Shown: positions 25,909 through 34,925, numbered from the stretch's first letter. The stretch is DNA of 64,000 nucleotides from Lysobacter enzymogenes (GCF_023617245.1 NZ_CP067396.1:4464001-4528000), one strand, 5' to 3'. The notes: generated by a model not told the origin, from the letters alone. A program made the numbers and translations.

Positions 25909-27351
25909 ATGATCAGATCCCTCACCGCCTCCTTGTTGCTCGCCGGCGCGGCCGCGTCCATGCCGGCCGCCGCCGGCGAACGCGTCGACGGCAGCTTCGT
26001 GTTCATGAGCGCCGACTCGTGCTACACCGCCGGCAACGAGGGCTGCTACCTCACCGATCCCGCCGCCGCGACCAAGGCCGTGGACGAACTGGCGGCCGTC
26101 GGCGTCAAGCACTTCCTGCTGCCGGGCACGCATCCGCAACGCGACACGCTCGCGCAATTGCGGGTCATCGCCCGCGCGGTCAAGGACCGCGGCTTCGACT
26201 TCTATACCTACGAGGGCTGGAGCTGGAAATCCAAGCGCGCGCCCGGCGGCGCGCCGGACTGCGCCGCCTACACCGCCGCGCGCATCGATCCGGCGCTGGC
26301 GCCGCTGCGCGTGGAATTCGGCGCGGCCTTCGCCGGCCTGCACTACCAGGACGAACCGGCCGAGGACGATCCGGCCGCGCTCGGCCGCCAGACCGACTGC
26401 GTCAAGGCCGATCCGCGCCTGCAGGGCCTGAAGATCTTCGTCAACGTGCTGCCACTGCACGCCAACGATGCATCCTACGGCGGCACCGACATCATCCACT
26501 TCGGTTCGCGCAAGCCGGAAGAATTCGGCGTGGATTGCGCCGCGGGCGCCATCGCCAACCAGGCCACGGTCGACGCCATGGTGACGCGCTACTCCAACTA
26601 CGCGCGCAACATTCTCGACCAGTCGCGCGCGGATTACCTGGCGATGAACCTGTACCCGTTCGTGCCGGCGCTGAGCCAGTGTCCGCGCGCCACCCAGTTG
26701 CTGATGTCGGAGAACATGTCGATCATCGCCAACCTGGCGCGCAGCCGCGGCCGCACCTCGGTGGCCTATCTGCAGAACGTGCACACCGCCACGCCCGCGC
26801 TGCACCCGCAGCCGTTCGAGCTGACCGGCTTCGGCGAGCTGCGCTGGTACGCGACCTGGTTCTACGCCTTCGGCGGAGACGCGGTGGCGAATTTCGCCAG
26901 CCACACCCATCCCTTCCAGAGCGACGCCCAGACCGGCTGGCAGACCGCGATCCTCGGCTACGACAACCGCCCCACCGCGCTGGCCGAACACGCGCTCAAC
27001 GGCAACAGCTACGCCGCGCTGCTGCAGCGCCACCTCGGCGCCTACGCCTATCGCGGTTTCGTCGACAACGCGCTGGGCCCGCCGTCCGGCGAACTGGTGG
27101 GCTGGATCTCCAACCATCAGGTTCTGGCCGGCGAATACGGCCGCGGCGGCGACGCGCAAGCGCTGGTGGTGTTCGCCCGGCGCGCGGCCAAGACCGGCGG
27201 CGGCGCCACCATCGGTTTGCAACGCTGGTACGGCAAGGTCGAGAAGCTGGACCTGTGGACCGGCGCCTGGACCACGGTCGGTACCGCCACCAATCGCATC
27301 GATGTGTCGCTGGACGCCGATCCCGGCGCGCTGTACCGGCTGACGCGCTGA
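25909..27351 (+). CDS. Secreted protein of unknown function, possible TIM barrel
   Basis: A 480-aa exported protein with signal peptide MIRSLTASLLLAGAAASMPA (cut near AAAGE). The mature chain alternates hydrophobic strands and helices over about 330 residues (GVKHFLLPG, FDFYTYEGW, AGLHYQDEPAEDD, LKIFVNVLPLH, YLAMNLYPF, TSVAYLQNV), reminiscent of a glycoside-hydrolase-like TIM barrel. The acidic residues in YQDEP could be catalytic. A C-terminal domain of about 100 residues looks beta-rich. Several cysteines lie in the first half. I cannot name a family. Confidence 0.65.
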   Translation: MIRSLTASLLLAGAAASMPAAAGERVDGSFVFMSADSCYTAGNEGCYLTDPAAATKAVDELAAVGVKHFLLPGTHPQRDTLAQLRVIARAVKDRGFDFYTYEGWSWKSKRAPGGAPDCAAYTAARIDPALAPLRVEFGAAFAGLHYQDEPAEDDPAALGRQTDCVKADPRLQGLKIFVNVLPLHANDASYGGTDIIHFGSRKPEEFGVDCAAGAIANQATVDAMVTRYSNYARNILDQSRADYLAMNLYPFVPALSQCPRATQLLMSENMSIIANLARSRGRTSVAYLQNVHTATPALHPQPFELTGFGELRWYATWFYAFGGDAVANFASHTHPFQSDAQTGWQTAILGYDNRPTALAEHALNGNSYAALLQRHLGAYAYRGFVDNALGPPSGELVGWISNHQVLAGEYGRGGDAQALVVFARRAAKTGGGATIGLQRWYGKVEKLDLWTGAWTTVGTATNRIDVSLDADPGALYRLTR

Positions 27352-27482
27352 GCCGGCGACGAGATCCGGCGCGATCGCGCGGCTCGCCGCGCGGCCGCCG
27401 GCGCCACCGGCGGAACAGACCATGCCGACGGGCGGCGGACGGCCGCCGCCCACCGGTCCGCGCGCGGCGCTAGCATGGCCGG

Positions 27483-27878
27483 GTGACCGACACCGCCCAC
27501 CCGCGCTTCTTCTGGCAGTTCCCGATGCAACTGGTCCGGCACGCGCGCCTGGACGAGTTCCTGCCCGACGACGGCCGCCTGCGCATCTTGTTCCTGTGGG
27601 GCAAGGACTGTCCGAACTGCGATATCGCCAAGGGCCAGATGCTGCTGGCGCAGGAGCGCTTCCGCTGGCCCGACGTGGACTGGCTGCACGACAACGTCTA
27701 CGAGGACGCGGCCATGGGCACGCACTTCGGCCTGCACGGCATCCCCGCGTTCCTGGTGTTCCGCGGCGCCAGGAAGCTCGGCCGGATCGGCCAGTGGCCG
27801 GGCACCGAGGCCTTCGTCGCGGCGATCGAGAAGCTGCGCGCCGACGACCCGGCGGCCGCGCCGCCGCCCGCGGGCTGA
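27483..27878 (+). CDS. Thioredoxin-family protein
   Basis: A 131-aa cytoplasmic thioredoxin-fold protein with active site C43-P-N-C46, a cis-proline motif GIPAFLVF and a Pro/Ala-rich tail. The CPNC motif differs from the CGPC of Trx, and the N-terminal 30 residues are unusual, so it is not the housekeeping thioredoxin. Start GTG at 27483 lacks a clear ribosome site; an ATG at 27525 is an alternative but would trim the fold. Confidence 0.8.
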   Translation: MTDTAHPRFFWQFPMQLVRHARLDEFLPDDGRLRILFLWGKDCPNCDIAKGQMLLAQERFRWPDVDWLHDNVYEDAAMGTHFGLHGIPAFLVFRGARKLGRIGQWPGTEAFVAAIEKLRADDPAAAPPPAG

Positions 27879-27966
27879 GCGCACGCGGCCGCGCGAGGGC
27901 CTGCTTGGCGGCGGCCACGGACCGGCGCAGACTTCCCCTCCACTCCTGCCTTCGCGCGCCGCCGCC

Positions 27967-28599
27967 ATGTTCGACGCCTCCACCCTCGCCGCCTACCTGA
28001 TCGCCGCCGCCGTGCTGGTCTTCATTCCCGGCCCGGGCACCGCATGGATCGTCGCCCAGAGCGCCGCCGGCGGCACCGCGCGCGGCATCCAGGCCGCGTT
28101 CGGGCTGGAAACGGCGACCTTGATCCACGCCCTCGCCGCCGGCCTGGGCCTGTCGGCGCTGCTGGCGACCTCGGCGCTGGCGTTCGAAGTGCTCAAGTAC
28201 GCCGGCGCGGCCTACCTGATCTGGCTCGGCATCAAGGCCTGGCGCGGCGGTCCGGCCACGGCGGCGCCGGCCGCGGACGCGCCGCCGCCGGCGCGGATCT
28301 CCGCGCGCCAGGTCTATTGGCGCTCGGTCATGACCGGCGTGCTCAACCCCAAGGTGGCGCTGTTCTTCCTCGCCTTCCTGCCGCAGTTCGTGCATCCCGA
28401 GCGCGGCATGGTGTGGCTGCAGTTCCTGGTCCTGGGCGCGTTGCTGTCGCTGATCGGGCTGAGCAACAGCCTGATCCTGAGCTTCGCCGTCGGCCGCTTC
28501 GGCCGCCGCTTCGGCGGCGGCGGCGGACGCTGGAAGGAACGCCTGACCGGCAGCGTGTTCATCGCCCTGGGCCTGCGCCTGGCCGTGCAGCAGCGCTGA
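27967..28599 (+). CDS. LysE/RhtB-family amino-acid exporter
   Basis: A 210-aa membrane protein with about six transmembrane segments. The N-terminal family motif FIPGPGTAWIVAQSAAGGTA is at about 19-38, and the GVLNPKVALFFLAFLPQFV motif lies in the second half. Members export amino acids or small homologous compounds. Substrate not predictable. Single gene. Confidence 0.9.
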   Translation: MFDASTLAAYLIAAAVLVFIPGPGTAWIVAQSAAGGTARGIQAAFGLETATLIHALAAGLGLSALLATSALAFEVLKYAGAAYLIWLGIKAWRGGPATAAPAADAPPPARISARQVYWRSVMTGVLNPKVALFFLAFLPQFVHPERGMVWLQFLVLGALLSLIGLSNSLILSFAVGRFGRRFGGGGGRWKERLTGSVFIALGLRLAVQQR

Positions 28600-28755
28600 G
28601 CCGCGTGCGCGTCGGCGCCGTTACGACCGGTCGTGCGGATCGGACCTGCTTGAACCGAGCCTTTACGCAACCGCGCAGCCCGATCCGCGCGGCTTGAACC
28701 GGCGGCGGCGCAACCACAGGTCGGTATTTCACGACCTCGAACCGGAGCGCCGCGC

Positions 28756-29490
28756 ATGAAGACCCAAGGCTTTCTCGACCAGTTGCTCAAGACCGCGCAG
28801 AACAGCCTCGGCGGCGGTGGCGGCCTGGGCGATCTGCTCGGCGGCGGCAAGCCGCTGGCGCGGACCGAGCCGCAACGCGGCCATGAGCGCCGCGACGAAC
28901 CCTCGCGCGGCCTGCTCAACGCCGACTTCGGCAAGGGCGCCCTGGCCGGCGGCGCGCTCGGCCTGTTGCTGGGCAACAAGAAGCTGCGCAAGCACGCCGG
29001 CAAGTTCGCCCTGGCCGGTGGCGTGGCCGCGGTCGGCGTGCTGGCGTACAAAGCCTACGGCGACTACAAGCGCCAGCAGGAAGGGCCCGGCGCGGCCGAA
29101 CCGCGCACCGTCGACCGCCTGCCGCCGCCGCAGGCCGAACAGCACAGCCGCGCGATCCTGCAGGCACTGGTCGCCGCGTCCAAGGCCGACGGCCACATCG
29201 ACGCGCGCGAACGCGAGGCGATCGAAGGCGAGTTCGTGCGCATCGACGGCGACGCGCAACTGCGCACGTGGCTGCACGCGGAACTGGAAAAGCCGCTGGA
29301 CCCGGCCGAAGTGGCGCGCGCCGCCGAGACCCCGGAGATCGGCGCGGAAATGTACCTGGCCAGCCTGCTGGCGGCGGACGAACAGAACTACATGGAACGC
29401 GCCTACCTCGACGAACTGGCGCGCCAGCTCAAGATCGACGACGCGCTCAAGGCGCGGCTGGAACAACAGCTGCGCGACGCCCAGGCCTGA
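28756..29490 (+). CDS. DUF533 (YebE-like) inner-membrane protein
   Basis: A 244-aa protein. The N-terminus is Gly-rich (LLKTAQNSLGGGGGLGDLLG), followed by a hydrophobic stretch (about 60-95, GALAGGALGLLLG...FALAGGVAAVGVLAYKAYGD) and a helical TerB-like C-terminal domain (AILQALVAASKADGHIDARE). This is the DUF533 layout. YebE is known as an envelope-stress-responsive protein in E. coli; its biochemical role is unknown. Confidence 0.85.
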   Translation: MKTQGFLDQLLKTAQNSLGGGGGLGDLLGGGKPLARTEPQRGHERRDEPSRGLLNADFGKGALAGGALGLLLGNKKLRKHAGKFALAGGVAAVGVLAYKAYGDYKRQQEGPGAAEPRTVDRLPPPQAEQHSRAILQALVAASKADGHIDAREREAIEGEFVRIDGDAQLRTWLHAELEKPLDPAEVARAAETPEIGAEMYLASLLAADEQNYMERAYLDELARQLKIDDALKARLEQQLRDAQA

Positions 29491-29559
29491 TCGCCGCGGG
29501 CGTCGCGTGCCCTCAGCCCTTGCAAGAGCGGCTGGGTCAACGCTCGTAAGAGTAGCCAG

Positions 29560-29700
29560 CTTGTCGGAATAGCTCGCTTGCAGGGGCGGCCAGCGCCTGT
29601 GGGAGGGACTTCAGTCCCGACGCCTTCCGATCCGATGCGGAAGGACTTCGGTCCCTCCGCTTTCCGATCCAACGGAAACGGCCTCTGCCCGCCTTTCCGA
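29560..29700. repeat. Degenerate intergenic repeats, GGGACTTCAGTCCC variant
   Basis: Three short related hairpins occur: GTGGGAGGGACTTCAGTCCC, GAAGGACTTCGGTCC and TTTCCGATCC units. They are decayed or divergent members of the GGGCCTGAAGGCC family. The remaining sequence from 29491 to 29839 shows no gene. Confidence 0.6.
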
Positions 29701-29839
29701 TCCCAGGCCGCACACCGCCGCGCAGCCCGCCAGCGCCTTCGCGACGCCCGCCACGCTCCGTCGCGCGCGCAGTCGCCAGCGGCCGAGGCAACCGCTAGCA
29801 TCGCCCACGCGCCGCCCGGCGCGCCTGCGGACCGATGCC

Positions 29840-30370
29840 ATGCGATTGCTGATCCCCGCCCTGCTCGCGCTGACCTTCGTCGGCTGCTCCTGCCAGCGCA
29901 ACGCCGACGACGACGGCGGCGACGGCACCGCGCTGCCGGCCCAGGCGCAGACACCCGAGACCGCGGCCGCGCCCAGCGCCGCGCAATTGCGCGCGCAAGC
30001 GCTGGAACAGCGGCGCAACGACGCCTACACCGACGCCGTCGGCACCCTGCACCTCTACCTGCAGCGCGTCGGCGCCGGCGATCAGGACGCCGCCGACAAG
30101 TTCTGGGGCTACCAGCGCATGCCGCGCGGCAACGAGGAATCCAACCTACGCGCGCTCAAAAACCTGCGCGGACTGCGCATCCAGAACCAGACGCCGGAGC
30201 CGCTGGACCAGGAACCCGTGCCGGAACTGCTGCGCATTCCGGTCGATCTGCGCGCGACCTTGGAGAACGGCGAGAACCGCCGCTACACGGGCTGGTACCG
30301 CTTGCGCCGCAACCAGGTCGAACAACGCTGGGAGCTGACCGGGGTGCTGGTCGCGGCGAAGTTGCAGTAA
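29840..30370 (+). CDS. Lipoprotein of unknown function
   Basis: A 176-aa lipoprotein with lipobox FVGC (C16). A charged, Ala/Gln-rich linker follows, then a small domain ending in IPVDLRATLENGENRRYTGW and YRLRRN...RWELTGVLVAAKL. That C-terminal pattern recurs in the lipoprotein encoded at 30702 (VPVSIIATQRDGSQRRYVGG, then YTLRR), so the two are probably paralogues with an NTF2/Cif-like fold. Function unknown. The residue after the cysteine is Ser, so outer-membrane sorting is expected. Confidence 0.75.
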   Translation: MRLLIPALLALTFVGCSCQRNADDDGGDGTALPAQAQTPETAAAPSAAQLRAQALEQRRNDAYTDAVGTLHLYLQRVGAGDQDAADKFWGYQRMPRGNEESNLRALKNLRGLRIQNQTPEPLDQEPVPELLRIPVDLRATLENGENRRYTGWYRLRRNQVEQRWELTGVLVAAKLQ

Positions 30371-30701
30371 GACGTTGCGGTAAACGCAAGCTCCGCCGCG
30401 AGCGCGAACTCCACGTTCGCTGCTGCACGCGCAACGCAAACCACGACAGCCTCCTGCAGGAGCGGCGCGAGCCGCGATCGCGAACCTGCACGCCACCGCG
30501 CAACGATCCGCAGCCCATACGCCCGGACTGCGCGCCGCATTCTGCGACCACCGCCCGCCACCCGCCGCTGAACCCGCGCTGCGCACCGAACCGCCGCGGC
30601 CGCAGACCGCCAACGCGCGAACGCCGCGGCCCGCCAGCGCGGCTTACACTGCCGGACTCGCGTCGCGACCGCGGCGCGCCCCGGATTTTCAGGATTCCGC
30701 C
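30371..30701. other. 331-bp intergenic stretch with a single repeat arm
   Basis: A single arm of the GTAGGAGCGGC family (TGCAGGAGCGGCGCGAGCCG, from about 30455) is present without its partner. No gene and no clear promoter are seen in the rest. Confidence 0.5.
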
Positions 30702-31469
30702 ATGCGCCTTTCGCCTGTCCTCGCCCTGCTGACCGCCGCCGCGTTGGCGGCCGCGCTCGCCGCCTGCGGCGGCAAGGACGCCGCAGCCGGCGGCGACGGC
30801 ACGGTCGCGGGCGATCCGGCCTCGCTGCCGGTACCCGAAGGCGGCGGCCGCGGCGGCATCACCGGCATGCCCGACGCCGGCCAGCCCGGCCCGGCCGGCG
30901 CCCCGGCCGCGGCGCCGCCACTGGACGAGAACGGCAATCCGCTGCCGCCGGCCGATCCGGCCGCGCTCCCGGCCGATCCCGACGCCGTCGCCGCCAACGA
31001 TCCGGCCCTGCCGGTGCCGGCCGGCGCCGATCCCGCCAACGCAGACGCCGCTTCGGCCAGTCAGCCGGCCGCCGACGGCGCCGCGACCGCCGCCGAACCC
31101 ACGCCCGAAGACGCCGTCGCCGTGGTCCGCGATTACTACGCCGCGATCAACAGCCGCAACTACGGCCGCGCCTACGCGCTGTGGTCCGACGGCGGCCGCG
31201 CCAGCGGCCAGGACGCGCAGCAGTTCGCCAACGGCTTCGCCAATACCGCCGGCGTGAGCGTGGAACTGGCGCCGCTGGGCCGCATCGACGCGGGCGCCGG
31301 CCAGCGCCACATCGAAGTGCCGGTCTCGATCATCGCCACCCAGCGCGACGGCAGCCAGCGCCGCTACGTCGGCGGCTACACCCTGCGCCGCGCCGTGGTC
31401 GACGGCGCCAGCGCCGAACAACGCGCCTGGCGCATCGCCAGCGCCGACATCCGCGAGCTCAAGCCGTGA
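30702..31469 (+). CDS. Lipoprotein with disordered linker and NTF2-like domain
   Basis: A 255-aa lipoprotein, lipobox LAAC (C22). About 110 residues of Gly/Ala/Pro/Asp-rich low complexity tether a C-terminal domain of about 120 residues (VVRDYYAAINSRNYGRAYAL, then the paralogue motif ending YTLRRA). The long linker suggests that the domain reaches away from the membrane. It overlaps the next gene by 4 bp (GTGA), so they are translationally coupled. Function unknown. Confidence 0.78.
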   Translation: MRLSPVLALLTAAALAAALAACGGKDAAAGGDGTVAGDPASLPVPEGGGRGGITGMPDAGQPGPAGAPAAAPPLDENGNPLPPADPAALPADPDAVAANDPALPVPAGADPANADAASASQPAADGAATAAEPTPEDAVAVVRDYYAAINSRNYGRAYALWSDGGRASGQDAQQFANGFANTAGVSVELAPLGRIDAGAGQRHIEVPVSIIATQRDGSQRRYVGGYTLRRAVVDGASAEQRAWRIASADIRELKP

Positions 31470-32215
31470 GCGCGACGCGCGCCGCCGCCGCGCTCGCGTG
31501 CGCGCTGGCCTTGGCCGGGTGCCAGCGCGAAGCCGCCGCGCCGGCGCCGAAGACGCCCGCGCCGGCCGCCGCACCCGCACCCGCATCCGCATCCGCATCC
31601 GCAGCGACGATCGCAGCGGGCGACGCACCCCAGCAGCCCGCACTCGCACCGGTGAGCGACTACGTGCTGCCCGGTGCGCTCGCGCCCGATCTGGGCGTCG
31701 AACAACTGCGCCAGTTGTTCGGCGCCGACAACGTCCTCATCGACGAGCGCCTGCCCGGCGCCGAGGGCGAGGAATTCCGCGGCGTGCGCCTGTTCGACGG
31801 CGACCCGACCCGGCGCGCGCGCGTCTATTTCCAGGACAGCGAGAAACTGCGCGGCCTGTCGATCGTCGTCGTCGACGAACCGCGCAGCCGCTGGCGCCTG
31901 GACAACGGCTTGAAGATGGGCCAGACGCTGAGCGAACTGACGCGCCTCAACGGCAAGCCGCTGCGCTTCTTCGGCCTGGACTGGGATTACGGCGGCGTCG
32001 TTTCCGACTGGAACGGCGGCGCGCTCGCGCCCAAGGACGGCGATCCGGTGCGGCGCAACGCGCGCCTGGGCCTGGCCGAGGACGCGCCGACGCAGGCGCA
32101 GGTGCCGGCCGGCGATGGCGAGTTCTCCAGCGACGACAAACGCTATCCCGAACAAGGCCGGCTGTTGCGGGTCGGCGAGCTGAGCGTGTCGTTCCCTGGC
32201 GAGGACGATCTTTGA
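31466..32215 (+). CDS. Lipoprotein, putative PG-binding-type secreted regulator
   Basis: A 249-aa lipoprotein with GTG start at 31466 and lipobox LAGC (C19). An Ala/Pro/Ser linker is followed by a domain starting VSDYVLPGALAPDLGVEQLR with VYFQDSEKLRGLSIVVVDEP, GLKMGQTLSELTRLNGKPLR and FFGLDWDYGG. No catalytic motif. Coupled to the preceding lipoprotein gene, so the pair may work together in the periplasm. I do not recognise the family; the regulator or binding role in the label is only a guess. Confidence 0.7.
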   Translation: MSATRAAAALACALALAGCQREAAAPAPKTPAPAAAPAPASASASAATIAAGDAPQQPALAPVSDYVLPGALAPDLGVEQLRQLFGADNVLIDERLPGAEGEEFRGVRLFDGDPTRRARVYFQDSEKLRGLSIVVVDEPRSRWRLDNGLKMGQTLSELTRLNGKPLRFFGLDWDYGGVVSDWNGGALAPKDGDPVRRNARLGLAEDAPTQAQVPAGDGEFSSDDKRYPEQGRLLRVGELSVSFPGEDDL

Positions 32216-32231
32216 CGCCGTGGCCGCACGC

Positions 32232-32687
32232 ATGAACGCCGTGCCGCGGATCGTGCTCGACAGCAACGTCTGCCTGGACCTGTTCGCGTTCGCCGATCCG
32301 GCGGTGGCGCCGCTGCTGCAGGCGCTGCGCAGCGGCGCGGTGGCCGCGGTCACCGACGCGCCCTGCCGCGAGGAATGGCAGCGCATCCTCGACTATCCCC
32401 AGCTCGCGCTGGACCCGGCGGCGCGCGCGCGCTGCCTGCGCGAGTACGACGAAGTGCTGCGGCCGTTCGCGCACGATGGCGCAGGCGAAACCAAGCTGCC
32501 GCGCTGCGCCGATCCGGACGATCAGAAATTCCTGGAACTGGCCCATGCGGCCGGCGCGCGCTGGCTGCTCAGCCGCGACCACGCCCTGGTGGTGCTGGGG
32601 CGGCGGACCGCGCGGGCGGGCTGGTTCGAGATCATGACGCCGCGGACCTGGGTGGCGTTGGAGGCGTGGCGCTCGCCTGCGGGTTGA
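32232..32687 (+). CDS. PIN-domain protein, orphan TIGR00305-like putative toxin
   Basis: A 151-aa PIN nuclease fold with the acidic residues expected for Mg2+-dependent RNase activity: D10 in VLDSNVCLDL, E47/E48 in CREEWQRIL, D94/D96/D97 in CADPDDQKFLELA, and D116 in LLSRDHAL. Such proteins are often toxins of toxin-antitoxin pairs, but no antitoxin gene lies on either side: upstream is the lipoprotein gene 16 bp away, downstream a repeat. An ordinary housekeeping nuclease is equally possible. Start ATG at 32232; a GTG at 32220 is in frame. Confidence 0.82.
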   Translation: MNAVPRIVLDSNVCLDLFAFADPAVAPLLQALRSGAVAAVTDAPCREEWQRILDYPQLALDPAARARCLREYDEVLRPFAHDGAGETKLPRCADPDDQKFLELAHAAGARWLLSRDHALVVLGRRTARAGWFEIMTPRTWVALEAWRSPAG

Positions 32688-32708
32688 TCGCGATCTGGGA
32701 CAAAAGCG

Positions 32709-32820
32709 TCGGGCCTGAAGGCCCTCCCACAAAAGCAGGTCATATCGGATCTGAAGGCCCTGCCACAGAAGCCAGCGCCTTCGGCCGGAGCCGGCTGTTG
32801 TGGGAGGGCCTTCAGGCCCG
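32709..32820. repeat. Intergenic inverted repeat, GGGCCTGAAGGCC family
   Basis: Left arm begins CGGGCCTGAAGGCCCTCCCA at 32709; the complementary arm ends at 32820. A third, degenerate half (ATCTGAAGGCCCTGCCACA, 32749-32767) lies in the centre, as if one unit had inserted in or duplicated within another. Confidence 0.8.
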
Positions 32821-32874
32821 ATGCTTTCGTCTCAGATCGCCGCGCCCCCCGAACCCGCATGCCATACTCGCCGC

Positions 32875-33699
32875 ATGCAAGGCGTGCCCGACCGCTTCGA
32901 CGCCACCTCCGACGCCGCCCAGTTCCGGCAGGTCGCGCATCGCCCCGGGGTCGAGCTTTACCGCGCGCACATCGTCCGCCACTCCTTCGATCCGCACACC
33001 CACGAAGCCTACGGCCTGGGCGCGATCGAATCGGGCGTGGAGCGCTTCCGCTACCGCGGCAGCGATCACCTCGCCCCGCCCGATTCGCTGGTGCTGATGA
33101 ATCCGGACGTGCTGCACACCGGCCACGCGGTCACCGCCGAGGGCTGGCGCTACCGGATGATCTATGTAGAGCCCGAGGCCGCCGCGCAGATCACCGGCGA
33201 CGAAGGCTGGTGGTTCGACGACGCGGTGCGCCACGATCCCGCGCGCGCGCGCCGGGTCACCGCGCGCCTGGATGCGCTGTGGCATGCGCGCGAACCGCTG
33301 GCCTTCGACAGCCAACTGCACGCCCTGCTCGACGAATTCCGCGACCACGCGCGGATGCCGCGGCGGGCGCGGCCGGAGGCGCCCAAGCGCTTCGTCCCGG
33401 TGCTGGACTACCTGCGCGCGCAGTTGGCCGAACGCGTGACGTTGGAAGAACTGGCCGCGGTCGCCGACCTGAGTCCATTCCACTTCCTGCGCCAGTTCCG
33501 CGCGCAGTACCACGTCACTCCGCAGCAGATGCTGATGGCGCTGCGCCTGTACGAGGCCAAGCGCCTGCTGGCCGCGGGCCTGCCGCCGGCGCGCATCGCC
33601 GCGGAGACCGGGTTGACCGACCAGGCCCACTTCACCCGCGCGTTCCAGCGACGCTACGGCATCACGCCTGCGCGCTACCAAAAGCAACTCCGCGGCTGA
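32875..33699 (+). CDS. AraC-family transcriptional regulator
   Basis: A 274-aa regulator. The N-terminal cupin-like sensor domain contains FDPHTHEAYGLGAIESGVER, and the C-terminal 100 residues form the double helix-turn-helix (VTLEELAAVADLSPFHFLRQ, then the second HTH around ARIAAETGLTDQAHFTRAFQ). This AraC subclass often sits beside a transporter gene it controls. The downstream EamA transporter gene (170 bp away, same strand) is the natural candidate. Start ATG at 32875. Confidence 0.9.
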   Translation: MQGVPDRFDATSDAAQFRQVAHRPGVELYRAHIVRHSFDPHTHEAYGLGAIESGVERFRYRGSDHLAPPDSLVLMNPDVLHTGHAVTAEGWRYRMIYVEPEAAAQITGDEGWWFDDAVRHDPARARRVTARLDALWHAREPLAFDSQLHALLDEFRDHARMPRRARPEAPKRFVPVLDYLRAQLAERVTLEELAAVADLSPFHFLRQFRAQYHVTPQQMLMALRLYEAKRLLAAGLPPARIAAETGLTDQAHFTRAFQRRYGITPARYQKQLRG

Positions 33700-33713
33700 T
33701 CCGACAGCCCTCG

Positions 33714-33801
33714 TGCAGGAGCGGCGCGAACCGCGACCGCGGGCTTGCACGATTGCGCCGTAAGCGGGGTGTCGCGGTCGCGGCTCGCGCCGCTCCTACA
33801 G
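33714..33801. repeat. Intergenic inverted repeat, GTAGGAGCGGC family
   Basis: Left arm TGCAGGAGCGGCGCGAACCG from 33714, right arm ending at 33801, with one substitution in the left arm relative to the consensus. It sits between the AraC gene and the transporter gene, so it must lie inside any shared transcript. Confidence 0.8.
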
Positions 33802-33868
33802 GCGATACCGGCGCCCGACCGCAATCTGGTACAAGACGCCGCCGCGGCCGCCGCGCGATCCTGCGGCC

Positions 33869-34840
33869 ATGTTGCTCGGAACCCTCTACGCCCTGCTCGC
33901 CGGCCTGATCTGGGGCCTGGTCTTCGTCGGCCCGCTGTTGCTGCCCGAGTACCCGGCCGCGCTGCAGTCGGTCGGCCGCTACCTCGCCTTCGGCCTGATC
34001 GCGCTGCCGCTGGCCTGGCTCGACCGCAAGGCGCTGCGCCAGCTCGGCCGCGCCGACTGGATCGAAGCGCTGAAGCTGTCGCTGATCGGCAACCTGCTCT
34101 ATTACCTGTGCCTGGCCAGCGCGATCCAGCGCGCCGGCGGGCCGCTGCCGACCATGATCATCGGCACCTTGCCGGTGATCATCGCGATCAGCGCCAACCT
34201 GCGCAACGCTCGCCGCGACGGCCGCCTGCCGTGGGCGCGGCTGGCGCCGTCGCTGTTGCTGATCGCGCTCGGCATCGCTTGCGTCAACCGCGCCGAACTG
34301 CGCGAGCTGCAGTCGCAATCGCACGCCGACCTCGGCCGCTACGCGGTCGGCGGCCTGCTCGCCTTCGGCGCGGTGATCTGCTGGACCTGGTATCCGCTGC
34401 GCAACGCCGACTGGCTGCGCGCGCACCCCGACCGCAGCCCGCGCAGTTGGGCCACCGCGCAAGGCGTGGCGACGCTGCCGCTGGCGCTGGCCGGCTACAT
34501 CGCGTTGTGGCTGTACATGGGCGCGACCCACTCGCCGTTCCCGATGCCGTTCGGTCCGCGCGCCGGCTACTTCGTCGCGCTGATGGTCGCCATCGGCCTG
34601 CTCGCTTCGTGGGTCGGCACGCTGTGCTGGAACGAGGCCAGCCAGCGCTTGCCGACCGCGCTGGCCGGGCAGCTGATCGTGTTCGAAACGCTGTTCGCGC
34701 TGACCTATGCCTTCATGCTGCGCGGGCAGTGGCCGCCCGCGCTGACCCTGGCCGGAATCGGGCTGCTGGTGGCCGGAGTGTTGTGGGCGTTGCGGATCAA
34801 GCCGGTGCCGCCGGAGGTCGCGGTGGAGAGCGCGGCTTGA
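33869..34840 (+). CDS. EamA/DMT-family transporter
   Basis: A 323-aa inner-membrane permease with about ten transmembrane helices arranged as two EamA repeats; GTLYALLAGLIWGLVFVGPL opens the first and AVGGLLAFGAVICWTWYPLR the second. DMT members export metabolites or amino acids. The upstream AraC regulator is probably its controller. No substrate can be assigned. Confidence 0.88.
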   Translation: MLLGTLYALLAGLIWGLVFVGPLLLPEYPAALQSVGRYLAFGLIALPLAWLDRKALRQLGRADWIEALKLSLIGNLLYYLCLASAIQRAGGPLPTMIIGTLPVIIAISANLRNARRDGRLPWARLAPSLLLIALGIACVNRAELRELQSQSHADLGRYAVGGLLAFGAVICWTWYPLRNADWLRAHPDRSPRSWATAQGVATLPLALAGYIALWLYMGATHSPFPMPFGPRAGYFVALMVAIGLLASWVGTLCWNEASQRLPTALAGQLIVFETLFALTYAFMLRGQWPPALTLAGIGLLVAGVLWALRIKPVPPEVAVESAA

Positions 34841-34866
34841 GTGGGTGCGGCGATCTGAAACGAGAG

Positions 34867-34925
34867 CATCGGGCCTGAAGGCCCTCCCACGACTCACGGG
34901 CATCGGGCCTGACGCCCTGCGCAAA
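34867..34925. repeat. Partial repeat, GGGCCTGAAGGCC family
   Basis: Two half-units lie in direct orientation (ATCGGGCCTGAAGGCCCTCC, then ATCGGGCCTGACGCCCTGCG) instead of the usual inverted pair. The stretch on to 35070 shows no gene. Confidence 0.6.
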
